Positions 1 through 5,265 of a stretch of DNA of 5,265 nucleotides are shown piece by piece. The notes beneath the pieces were generated by a model. That model searched no databases. It was not told the DNA's origin and saw only the letters and a list, made by a program, of their open reading frames with translations. The position numbers and the translations under genes are program-made. Source of the DNA: Candidatus Peregrinibacteria bacterium (GTDB lineage: Bacteria; Patescibacteriota; Gracilibacteria; Peribacterales; Peribacteraceae); assembly GCA_016201685.1 (NCBI GenBank), contig JACQCJ010000096.1, positions 1 through 5,265 on the forward strand, in the 5' to 3' direction. Position 1 is the first letter of the stretch, and each line of letters opens with the position of its first letter.

Positions 1-2046
1 CGCCTCACTCAGAATCGTCGCGAACGATTCCGTTGCGAAGTTCTGGAACTCGTCGACGTAGAGGTAGAAGTCTCGACGGTCGTTCTCGGGGACATCGGCG
101 CGGCTCATGGCATCGAGCTGGAACTTGGTGACGAACATGGAGCCGAGGAACGCCGAATTGTCTTCGCCGAGTTTCCCCTTGCTTAAATTCATCAGGATGA
201 TCTTCCCCGTATCCATCGCGTGGCGGATGTCGAGCTTGGAGACCACTTGCCCGACGATGTTGCGGATGAGCGGTGCGGAGAGGAGCTGCCCGATCTTGTT
301 CTGGATGGCCGCGAGCGCTTCTGTCTGGTACTTCTCCGACCACGTGGTGAACTCGTCCTGCCAGAAGCTCGTCACCATGTGATTCTCGACGCGCTCGAGG
401 ATCTTCGCGCGGAATTGCGCATCGGAGAACATCCGCATGATACCGAGCATGGATTGATTTTCGGCTTCGGTGAGAGCCAGGAGCGTATTGCGGAGGATGT
501 ACTCCATACGCCCGGAGAACGCTTCTGGCCACAGCTTCTTGAAGACGCTCATGAGACCCGACACGACGAGAACCCGCTGCTCGGCGTCCTCACATTGGAG
601 CATATTGAAGGAGACGGGGAATTCCTTGTCCGCAGGATCGAAGAGGATGACATCATTCGTGCGGCTGGCGGGAATGAAGCGCAATACAGCTTCGATTAAG
701 TCTCCATGCGGATCGACGACCGCGACTCCCTTCCCCGCATGGATGTCGCTGAAGATCATGTTCTCGAGCAGCGTCGATTTTCCCATGCCCGTCTTCCCGA
801 TGATGTAGATGTGCCGCCTTCGATCATCCGGACGAATCCCAAATGTCTCGTGATGTCCGCGAAACACGGCCTGTCCGAGAATGGTGAGGTCTGGATCATT
901 CTCCCCTCCTCCCCCGGAGGAGGGGTCGGGGGTGGAGGAAATTGGCAAATCCACCGGCGGCTCCAGCTGCTTGCTCAGCACCCAATCGATGTTGGGCGTT
1001 TTGACGAGAATATTGGGCACGTGCCAGATGGTCGCAAGTTCTTCGGCGGAAAGAACATACGGCGATTCGACGAAACCCGAGGGAATCTGCGCGTGGCTCC
1101 GGATCGCCTTGCGGTGGAAGCCGTTGCACTGCGGGAGCGTGAACTGCCGGAAGCTGCTGGCAATCTCTTCGACTTTCGCGCGGGCGTGGTGGTCGGCCGA
1201 TGCCGGAGCGATCACGCTCACGCGGATATTGCAGAGGAAGAGGAGATGATTCACTTTGTCGACGGCGGCGGTGACGGGATCCTCGCGGTCATGGCTGCGC
1301 ATTGCCCCTCGCTCCATCTCCTCATCAGGCGTCGTATCGGTGACTTCCGTGCCCGTGAGAAGAGAGGTCTGCACCTTGGGAGCACGCAGGAACCAGGTAC
1401 GGAAACCTCCCATGGCAATATCCGCCGGAAGGAAGACGAACTTCTTCCACCCTCTCGCCAAGTGGATTTTCGCGAAGAAGCGCGCGTAGTCCTGGGAATG
1501 TTTTGCCAAGCCCCGAGTCAGCAGAGGAAGAAACTTGAGCGCCCTGCGGCGGTAGCGGTGGCCGATGGGGCGCAGGATGATCTGCACGTGGCCGCGCATG
1601 CCGTGCACGGGCGAGCGAACGAGGGTGGAGGTGATGCCCGCGATCGTGTCGATCGCCTGGCGCGTGATCATGTCCGTGAATTGCTGGTAGCGCTTGATGG
1701 GGAACACTTCCGCATCGGTGAGGACGAGATCGCACGACCAGACTTTTTCCCCGCGTTTGGCAACGAAGAGATCCTCTCGTTCCACTTCGATTTCGGCATC
1801 CGGATACTGCGCGTAGAGCTGGCTCTCCACGAGCGGCGCCGCCGTGGCGTCGGCCCGGGCGAAGAGCCCGATCTTCCCTTCGCTGCTGCCGATCTCCAAG
1901 CTCATCTGCCCGTGTTTTTTCTTGAGCGAATGGATCGCCGCGATCACCGCCTCCATCATGATCGGCCCGCGCGCGGCGCTCACTTCGTCCGGGTCCGGGA
2001 GGGAAGGGCGGATGCGGAGGAGGACTGCGTTTGAGGATGTGGGCAT
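1..2046 (-). CDS. HerA/VirD4-like type IV secretion (DUF87/TraG-type) ATPase, C-terminus outside window
   Basis: The minus strand is open for 682 codons from the ATG at 2046 to the window edge. An in-frame TAG lies 14-20 codons upstream with no other ATG between, so the start is well fixed. Residues 1 to about 365 form an N-terminal domain I cannot name, ending in a conserved-looking KTPNIDWVLSK..EPP stretch. Residues 369-383 are a Ser/Pro/Gly/Glu linker encoded by a repeat. The ATPase domain follows: Walker A GKTGMGKS at 417-424, a VDPHGDL motif at 444-450, an NLSKGKLGEDNS segment, and Walker B YLYVDEFQNF with D665 and E666. These are typical of ATPases that move DNA or protein through type IV-like machines, and proteins of this layout are common in candidate phyla genomes. 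The motor is expected to be a hexamer at the membrane, but no membrane segment is evident here, so an anchoring partner may exist. Substrate unknown. No frameshift: the frame agrees on both sides of the repeat. Confidence 0.88.
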   Translation of the reverse strand, partial: MPTSSNAVLLRIRPSLPDPDEVSAARGPIMMEAVIAAIHSLKKKHGQMSLEIGSSEGKIGLFARADATAAPLVESQLYAQYPDAEIEVEREDLFVAKRGEKVWSCDLVLTDAEVFPIKRYQQFTDMITRQAIDTIAGITSTLVRSPVHGMRGHVQIILRPIGHRYRRRALKFLPLLTRGLAKHSQDYARFFAKIHLARGWKKFVFLPADIAMGGFRTWFLRAPKVQTSLLTGTEVTDTTPDEEMERGAMRSHDREDPVTAAVDKVNHLLFLCNIRVSVIAPASADHHARAKVEEIASSFRQFTLPQCNGFHRKAIRSHAQIPSGFVESPYVLSAEELATIWHVPNILVKTPNIDWVLSKQLEPPVDLPISSTPDPSSGGGGENDPDLTILGQAVFRGHHETFGIRPDDRRRHIYIIGKTGMGKSTLLENMIFSDIHAGKGVAVVDPHGDLIEAVLRFIPASRTNDVILFDPADKEFPVSFNMLQCEDAEQRVLVVSGLMSVFKKLWPEAFSGRMEYILRNTLLALTEAENQSMLGIMRMFSDAQFRAKILERVENHMVTSFWQDEFTTWSEKYQTEALAAIQNKIGQLLSAPLIRNIVGQVVSKLDIRHAMDTGKIILMNLSKGKLGEDNSAFLGSMFVTKFQLDAMSRADVPENDRRDFYLYVDEFQNFATESFATILSEA
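898..941. repeat. 44-bp hairpin repeat, copy 1, in frame inside the ATPase gene
   Basis: A perfect 10-bp inverted repeat (903-912 with 916-925, loop 913-915) is followed by a G-rich tail up to 941. It matches the intergenic copy at 4120-4163 at 41 of 44 positions. Differences are one loop base and the two bases after the stem. On the gene strand it encodes residues 369-383 (ISSTPDPSSGGGGEN), just between the N-terminal domain and the ATPase domain. It resembles the short palindromic repeats that are scattered through many bacterial genomes. Confidence 0.9.
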
Positions 2047-2053
2047 GGAGATG

Positions 2054-2059
2054 AGTATA
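2054..2059 (-). promoter_or_regulatory. Putative -10 box of the ATPase gene (leaderless)
   Basis: TATACT on the minus strand ends 7 bases before the ATG at 2046. The bases between (CATCTCC) hold no Shine-Dalgarno sequence. The hexamer overlaps the edge of the heptamer array. A second candidate, TACAAT at 2059-2064, ends 12 bases before the ATG. No good -35 box is seen at 16-18 bases. The call rests on the match to the same arrangement in front of hrcA. Confidence 0.45.
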
Positions 2060-2082
2060 TTGTATGTCGTATATCGTATGTT
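2055..2082 (+). repeat. Four tandem GTAT-headed heptamers (array proximal to the ATPase gene)
   Basis: Four consecutive 7-base units read on the plus strand: GTATATT, GTATGTC, GTATATC, GTATGTT. They are exactly in phase with no gaps. The array lies in the promoter region of the ATPase gene and overlaps its likely -10 box. It faces a second array on the other strand at 2095-2129, from which it is separated by 12 bases (2083-2094). Confidence 0.8.
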
Positions 2083-2094
2083 GAGAATAATGAG

Positions 2095-2129
2095 GGAATA
2101 CTACATACCACATACGATATACAAGATAC
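2095..2129 (-). repeat. Five tandem GTAT-headed heptamers (opposed array)
   Basis: Read on the minus strand, five consecutive 7-base units: GTATCTT, GTATATC, GTATGTG, GTATGTA, GTATTCC. The array begins 6 bases after the hrcA stop codon. Because it opposes the plus-strand array, the two form a long imperfect inverted repeat; the best part is a perfect 13-bp pair (2069-2081 with 2110-2122). No T-run follows either side, so this is not a normal intrinsic terminator. Confidence 0.75.
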
Positions 2130-2134
2130 GAACG

Positions 2135-2851
2135 TCAATTCGCTTGGAGCAATTCCCTCACCAACTCCAGTGCCACCGTGTTGTAGCCGTAATCCATCCG
2201 CATGGGGCCGAGGATGCCGATCACGCCCCCGTTCCCGCGCACGCGGTACTCCTGCACGATAAGACTGCAGCTCTGGATCTGCGGGAGCACGTGCTCATCG
2301 CCGATGTAGTAGCGCACCTGTTCGTCGACCTCGATGTGTTCCAGGAGATTGGAGAGCCGCTCCTCCAGCACTTCGACCACCGTCGTAGCGAGGCGAGGAT
2401 TCAGCGCGAACTCCGGCTGACGGAGCGCATTGGCAAGACCCAAATAGTAGACGCGCGGCTTGTGCGGAACCGTTGCGAAGGCGACGTTCGGAATCATCTG
2501 CGAGAGGAGCGCGACGGCTTCGTACGCCCGCTCCTGATCCTTCCGTTGGAAATACTGTTCCTTGAGGGTCGCGAACTTCTGTCGAACTCGCCGCTCGTGC
2601 ACCGAAGGCTCCATGAATTCTTTCACATACACGCGATACCCCTTGGCCGTGGGGACTCTTCCTGCGGAGATGTGCGGCTGTTCGAGATAGCCTTCATCGC
2701 CCAGCACCCGCATCTCATTGCGGATCGTGGCGCCCGATAGGCAGAAGAGCTCGCCGCCTGCCTCGAGAAGATGCTTGGAACCGATGGGCGTGGCCGTCTC
2801 GATGAACTGGTCGATGATCGCCGCGAGGAGCTTCGCTTGTCGGGAATTCAT
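2135..2851 (-). CDS. hrcA: Heat-inducible transcription repressor HrcA, short form
   Basis: A 238-residue protein with both ends of HrcA. Residues 1-75 are the winged helix: SGATIRNEM at 39-47 is the recognition helix region, and GYLEQPHISAGRVPTAKGYR at 54-73 is the family signature. Residues 136-236 match the C-terminal GAF-like part, with NALRQPEF at 141-148, a VRYYIGDE stretch at 179-186, CSLIVQEY and the closing IGILGPMRMDY at 211-221. HrcA is usually about 340 residues; the missing 100 or so map to the middle, where the first half of the GAF-like fold and the inserted dimerisation domain normally lie. In the family HrcA binds CIRCE (TTAGCACTC-N9-GAGTGCTAA) to repress dnaK and groE operons and needs GroEL to fold. 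No CIRCE is present here, and dnaK/grpE are not adjacent. The ATG at 2851 is chosen because family homology starts there; an upstream frame extension to 2923 overlaps the previous gene and looks noncoding. Confidence 0.9.
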   Translation of the reverse strand: MNSRQAKLLAAIIDQFIETATPIGSKHLLEAGGELFCLSGATIRNEMRVLGDEGYLEQPHISAGRVPTAKGYRVYVKEFMEPSVHERRVRQKFATLKEQYFQRKDQERAYEAVALLSQMIPNVAFATVPHKPRVYYLGLANALRQPEFALNPRLATTVVEVLEERLSNLLEHIEVDEQVRYYIGDEHVLPQIQSCSLIVQEYRVRGNGGVIGILGPMRMDYGYNTVALELVRELLQAN

Positions 2852-2858
2852 CGAGGGG

Positions 2859-2867
2859 AGTATAGCA
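2859..2867 (-). promoter_or_regulatory. Extended -10 promoter element of hrcA (leaderless)
   Basis: TGCTATACT on the minus strand fits the extended -10 pattern TGn-TATAAT in eight of nine places. It ends 7 bases before the hrcA ATG, leaving only CCCCTCG, which is not a ribosome binding site. Transcription would start at or next to the A of the ATG. No clear -35 is seen, which an extended -10 may not require. It lies in the 37-bp gap after the upstream gene, so hrcA may have its own promoter. Confidence 0.55.
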
Positions 2868-2888
2868 GTCTTAAGGGAAGAGTGACAG

Positions 2889-3695
2889 CTACTTCCGCAT
2901 TCTTTCGGCGAGCCACAGCTCAAGACTGAAGCGTCCGACCGTCAGGATTTCCCCGATAGTCGAAACGGCGCTCAGCGGCGCATAGATGAGCCGTTCATTC
3001 CGTCGCTCACGATTGGAAAATTCTGCCGAAGGCGTTGCCGCCCTCACAACATCTGCTGCAAATTGTTCCTCAGGCTCCAAATCATCCGATTGAGACATTT
3101 GCGCAACGATATCTTCCGGTGTCATCACCCGCGGTTGCTCCATATCAGGAAATTTTGAGCGGGCAACTTCTCTTCCGAATACCTTGGCGACACGCGGCGC
3201 ATGATACTCATGGGTCACTGCTGTCATGGTATCGCTCGGCCCCGATACTCTCCTGAGAAGCAAGCGCACTTCCTCCAGCGTACATGTACTGACATCCTGC
3301 ACTTGAGGATCGGAAAGACCTGCAAGTAGCTCTCGAGGAACAACCTTGGTCCAGATCTCGTGCATGATTTGAGCTCCATTCATAGGCTGACCACCCACCG
3401 CTTGCATGCATCCATCTCCGCCAATCAAGACTGGATTCCCCGCACGCTGTCGCCGTTCGCGGGAAGCGAGAAGCGCAAGTGCCATCGCACGTGCGACGTT
3501 TTGCACGAGTTGTGGCAAATCAACATTGAAATCTCGTACAGCTTGCACATAATTTTCACGAGTGAGCGGCGTGCCCGTGACAGGATGCACCATGGTGAGA
3601 AGCAATCGATCCTCCGGTTCATCGGAGCGGACGAATCCTTTGTAATGAGCAACGTAGAAATCGCTGGACGCCCTATCTGAAGATCCGATCGACAT
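2889..3695 (-). CDS. Uncharacterised protein with faint DUF218/YdcF-like motifs
   Basis: A 268-residue protein that I do not firmly recognise. Three segments recall the DUF218 (YdcF/SanA) fold in the right order: VLIGGDG at 89-95 (family: a GG after a beta strand), STCTLEEV at 136-143 (family: a Ser..Asn-Thr..Glu stretch) and TAVTHEYHAPRVAKVF at 158-173 (family: VTs-x-x-H-x-x-Ra). That family's biochemical role is poorly known. No signal peptide or membrane segment is visible. Residues 183-235 are charged and probably flexible; the end is hydrophobic/helical. The ATG at 3695 is preferred over a GTG at 3716, because the GTG would lie upstream of the likely -10 box. AGG 6 bases before the ATG is a weak ribosome site. 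Sampled GC is 45-48% against 62-65% in hrcA and gyrA, hinting at transfer or relaxed selection. It sits 37 bp before hrcA. Confidence 0.75.
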   Translation of the reverse strand: MSIGSSDRASSDFYVAHYKGFVRSDEPEDRLLLTMVHPVTGTPLTRENYVQAVRDFNVDLPQLVQNVARAMALALLASRERRQRAGNPVLIGGDGCMQAVGGQPMNGAQIMHEIWTKVVPRELLAGLSDPQVQDVSTCTLEEVRLLLRRVSGPSDTMTAVTHEYHAPRVAKVFGREVARSKFPDMEQPRVMTPEDIVAQMSQSDDLEPEEQFAADVVRAATPSAEFSNRERRNERLIYAPLSAVSTIGEILTVGRFSLELWLAERMRK

Positions 3696-3704
3696 AGGAG
3701 ACCT

Positions 3705-3732
3705 ATTTTCCCACACAGGATGAGGACGTCAA
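3705..3732 (-). promoter_or_regulatory. Putative promoter of the DUF218-like gene
   Basis: On the minus strand TTGACG (3727-3732; five of six to consensus) is followed after 16 bases by GAAAAT (3705-3710; four of six). The -10 ends 9 bases before the ATG at 3695. This would give a very short or absent leader, in line with the arrangement at hrcA and the ATPase gene. Confidence 0.4.
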
Positions 3733-3762
3733 ACATTCTTCAATATGACGAGAGAGTCACTC

Positions 3763-3978
3763 TCACCCCTTCTTCCCCGCCGCCATGCGCTTGCGGAAGC
3801 GGTCCACGCGGCCGCCCTTGAGATCTTTCTGCGCCTTGCCCGTGTAGATCGGATGGCACGCACGGCACACTTCGACCGTCTGCTTTTTGACCGTGCTCGG
3901 GATGAGGTACACGGCATTGCACGAGACGCACGTGGTCTTCGCGTCGCCGTACATTGTTGGGTGAATGGCGGGTTTCAT
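3763..3978 (-). CDS. rpmE: 50S ribosomal protein L31 (zinc-binding type)
   Basis: A 71-residue basic protein that fits L31 of the large ribosomal subunit, which bridges the central protuberance to the 30S head. The zinc site is complete: C17-x-x-C20 and C38-x-x-C41, the second followed by the family signature HPIYTGK (42-48). The end, GGRVDRFRKRMAAGKKG, is also typical of L31. All four cysteines mark the C+ form, which loses zinc or is replaced by a C- paralogue under zinc starvation in some bacteria; no paralogue is seen here. Length is normal for the family. The ATG at 3976-3978 gives the expected MKPAIHP start. The bases before it (CCGCACGTC) contain no Shine-Dalgarno; a weak -10-like TAGACT lies at 3988-3993. 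The gene ends in TGA, 67 bp before the next gene's ATG. Confidence 0.95.
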   Translation of the reverse strand: MKPAIHPTMYGDAKTTCVSCNAVYLIPSTVKKQTVEVCRACHPIYTGKAQKDLKGGRVDRFRKRMAAGKKG

Positions 3979-3987
3979 GACGTGCGG

Positions 3988-4015
3988 AGTCTACAGAAAT
4001 GCACAGAGAGTACAA
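3988..4015 (-). promoter_or_regulatory. Weak candidate promoter of rpmE
   Basis: On the minus strand TTGTAC (4010-4015) and TAGACT (3988-3993) are 16 bases apart, and TAGACT ends 9 bases before the rpmE ATG. Both hexamers are poor matches (three and four of six). It is listed because the spacing to the ATG repeats what is seen at the other genes. Confidence 0.25.
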
Positions 4016-4045
4016 GGGTGTGTTGTGGGTTGTTTGTTGTTTTCC

Positions 4046-4102
4046 TCTCCCCCCGGCCCTGCCTGCCAGCAGGCAGGGCCCTCTCCGATGGAGAGGGGGA
4101 GA
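4046..4102. repeat. Composite GC-rich palindrome between gyrA and rpmE
   Basis: Three nested inverted repeats occur. A 12-bp perfect palindrome arm (4055-4066 with 4069-4080) uses the unit GGCCCTGCCTGC. Next to it an 8-bp hairpin pairs 4079-4086 with 4090-4097 around GAT. An outer pair joins 4046-4053 with 4095-4102. The layout looks like one CTCTCC/GGAGAG hairpin repeat into which a GCCTGC/GCAGGC palindrome has been placed. No T-run follows on either strand, so it is not a classical terminator. Confidence 0.75.
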
Positions 4103-4119
4103 AATGTTCCATTGTGCGA

Positions 4120-4163
4120 ATTCTCCCCTCCTCCCTCGGAGGAGGGGCAGGGGGTGGAGGAAA
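4120..4163. repeat. 44-bp hairpin repeat, copy 2, intergenic
   Basis: This is the second copy of the repeat at 898-941, in the same orientation, 41 of 44 bases identical. The 10-bp stem (4125-4134 with 4138-4147) is unchanged; the loop is CTC rather than CCC. It lies 25 bp after the gyrA stop codon. The rest of the gap on this side (4164-4188) is T-rich on the minus strand and holds no gene. Bases 4016-4045, on the other side of the repeats, are GT-rich on the plus strand and also hold nothing that I recognise. Confidence 0.9.
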
Positions 4164-4188
4164 CAGAAACAGCAAACAAACCATTTCC

Positions 4189-5265
4189 CTACTTCCCCAA
4201 CGTCTTCGCCACCCGCTTCGCCCGCCGCTCCGCCTTCTTCGCCGCCTCTTCCACCGCTTCGACCTCCTCCTCGATCGCCTCCACTTCTTCGGCGCGCTCT
4301 TCTTCAGCGGCTTGGAGGAGCGCCGCCTCGCTCTCCTTGTCCTCCATGACAATGCTCATCGTCGCAACGGCATCCTTGGTATTGAGCCGCATGACGATCA
4401 CGCCTTGGGTGGCGCGCCCGCGGCTGGGGATGTCGCTGAGCTTCATGCGGATCATCTGGCCCTGCTTGCTGATGCACAGGAGATCGCCGTCCTCGCCTTC
4501 CATTAACACCGCTCCGCCCACGATGTCGCCGGTCTTCGCCGTCAATTGGGCGGCTTTCACACCCGATCCGCCGCGACCCTGAAAGCGGTACTCGGTGACG
4601 GGCGTCATCTTCCCCAAGCCATTCTCCATGACGACGAGAAGGCGGCTATGGGTGGGATCCGTGATGAGTGCTGCCTCCACTACTTCGTCGCCATCGTTGA
4701 GCCGAATGCCGATGACCCCGCCGGCACTGCGCCCCATCGAGCGGACGTCCGGTTCCGGAAAGCGGATCGCCTTGCCCTTGCGGCTGAGGACGAAGATTTC
4801 ATCCTTGCCGGACGTGGCGAGCACCCACTTGAGCTCCTCGCCCTCCGGCAGCTTCTGCGCGATGAGACCGGAGCGGCGAATGTTTGCGAATTCCGTGAGT
4901 TCCGTGCGCTTCACCGTGCCCTGATTCGTGGTCATGAAGAGGTGCGTCTTGCCTTCGAGGTTCGCCTTGAGAATGGCCGTGATGCGCTCGCAGGGCTGCA
5001 GCTGGAGGAGATTCACGATCGCCTGGCCCTTGGCGGCGCGCCCAGCCTGGGGAATCTCGTACGCGGGGAGCTTGAAGACGCGGCCGTTGTTGGTGAAGAA
5101 GAGCATGTCATCGTGATTCATCACATGAACGAGGGACATCACCTCATCATCGTCTTTGGTCGTCATGCCTTTGACCCCCTTGCCGCCGCGGTGCTGCATG
5201 CGGAATTGGATGGGGCTCAGGCGTTTGACGTAGCCGCCGCGCGTGAGCGTCACGATCATCGGCGC
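4189..5265 (-). CDS. gyrA: DNA gyrase subunit A, C-terminal domain (N-terminus outside window)
   Basis: The open frame runs into the window edge, so only the last 358 codons are present. They form the six-bladed beta-pinwheel that wraps DNA and lets gyrase introduce negative supercoils. Blade motifs follow in order: GYVKRL, GRVFKLPAYEIP, GTVKRTELTEF, GKAIRFPEPDV, GLGKMTPVTEY and GQMIRMKLSDI, each with a following G-R/S-G-x-x-A/V-like strand. The GyrA box, the mark that separates GyrA from ParC, is QHRGGKG at 5176-5196; the usual form is QRRGGKG. After the last blade comes a 48-residue tail: about 30 residues with 14 Glu (4246-4335), then a Lys/Arg-rich end (4192-4245). The breakage-reunion domain with the catalytic Tyr lies upstream, out of view. 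The internal ATG at 5259 is not the start. The gene ends in TAG. Confidence 0.95.
   Translation of the reverse strand, partial: APMIVTLTRGGYVKRLSPIQFRMQHRGGKGVKGMTTKDDDEVMSLVHVMNHDDMLFFTNNGRVFKLPAYEIPQAGRAAKGQAIVNLLQLQPCERITAILKANLEGKTHLFMTTNQGTVKRTELTEFANIRRSGLIAQKLPEGEELKWVLATSGKDEIFVLSRKGKAIRFPEPDVRSMGRSAGGVIGIRLNDGDEVVEAALITDPTHSRLLVVMENGLGKMTPVTEYRFQGRGGSGVKAAQLTAKTGDIVGGAVLMEGEDGDLLCISKQGQMIRMKLSDIPSRGRATQGVIVMRLNTKDAVATMSIVMEDKESEAALLQAAEEERAEEVEAIEEEVEAVEEAAKKAERRAKRVAKTLGK

Noticed and set aside
706..2034. A 442-codon open frame on the plus strand
   Set aside because: It lies wholly antisense to the ATPase gene, whose Walker A lies on the other strand in the same region. Its product has Arg/His/Asp-rich shadow composition and no family motif.
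1325..2113. A 262-codon open frame on the minus strand in another frame
   Set aside because: It overlaps the ATPase gene on the same strand and starts in the heptamer repeats. The product is Arg/His/Pro-rich and without motifs.
1844..2740. A 298-codon open frame on the plus strand
   Set aside because: It runs antisense across the ATPase start, the heptamer gap and most of hrcA. A real gene would not span these; it is a by-product of GC-rich codon use.
2852..2923. N-terminal extension of HrcA from an upstream ATG
   Set aside because: The extra 24 residues (Cys/Ser-rich) do not resemble HrcA, overlap the end of the preceding gene, and would include the extended -10 box.
3750..3768. Small inverted repeat GAGAGT/ACTCTC near the rpmE stop
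   Set aside because: The stem is only 5-6 bp with a minimal loop and no T-run; too weak to call a terminator.
4046..4147. Rho-independent terminator after gyrA
   Set aside because: Strong hairpins are present but no run of T follows on the minus strand; G- and A-rich sequence follows instead. They fit dispersed repeats better.
4120..4163. G-quadruplex potential of the G-rich tail of the repeat
   Set aside because: Only two long G runs are present; the other runs are two bases. Any quadruplex would be weak, and the hairpin explains the sequence better.
4661..4675. GAGTGCT as a half CIRCE site
   Set aside because: It lies inside gyrA coding sequence and has no paired TTAGCACTC half at 9 bases' distance.
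1..5265. CRISPR array, tRNA, rRNA or complete insertion sequence
   Set aside because: No regularly spaced repeats with spacers, no tRNA-like cloverleaf motif, no rRNA segment and no transposase motif were seen on either strand.

Overview
The window reads as chromosomal DNA of a bacterium, most likely a member of the candidate phyla radiation (Patescibacteria, perhaps Peregrinibacteria/Peribacteria-like). This placement is an inference from the type of ATPase, the shortened HrcA and the repeats; no marker here fixes it. TGA ends hrcA and rpmE exactly where those families end, so the recoded UGA=Gly code of Gracilibacteria/SR1 does not apply. All convincing genes are on the minus strand; the long plus-strand frames are antisense shadows.

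Read in transcription order, from the right end leftwards: (1) the C-terminal DNA-wrapping domain of DNA gyrase subunit A (gyrA, 4189-5265, cut by the window edge); (2) a 210-bp gap packed with GC-rich inverted repeats (4046-4163); (3) rpmE, zinc-type ribosomal protein L31 (3763-3978); (4) a poorly known protein with faint DUF218/YdcF-like motifs and lower GC than its neighbours (2889-3695); (5) a short form of the heat-shock repressor HrcA (2135-2851); (6) an 88-bp AT-rich gap made of two opposed arrays of GTAT-headed heptamers (2055-2129); (7) a large HerA/VirD4-like (DUF87/TraG-type) ATPase of type IV secretion or conjugation style (2046 to beyond base 1).

The genes are mostly housekeeping (DNA topology, translation, stress regulation) followed by a DNA- or protein-translocation ATPase; nothing shows that they work in one pathway. 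Three things stand out. First, one 44-bp hairpin repeat occurs twice, once between genes and once in frame inside the ATPase gene, where it encodes a Ser/Pro/Gly-rich linker. Second, the paired heptamer arrays overlap the predicted promoter of the ATPase gene. Third, four genes lack a good Shine-Dalgarno sequence and carry -10-like hexamers only 7-9 bases before the start codon, which suggests leaderless transcripts.
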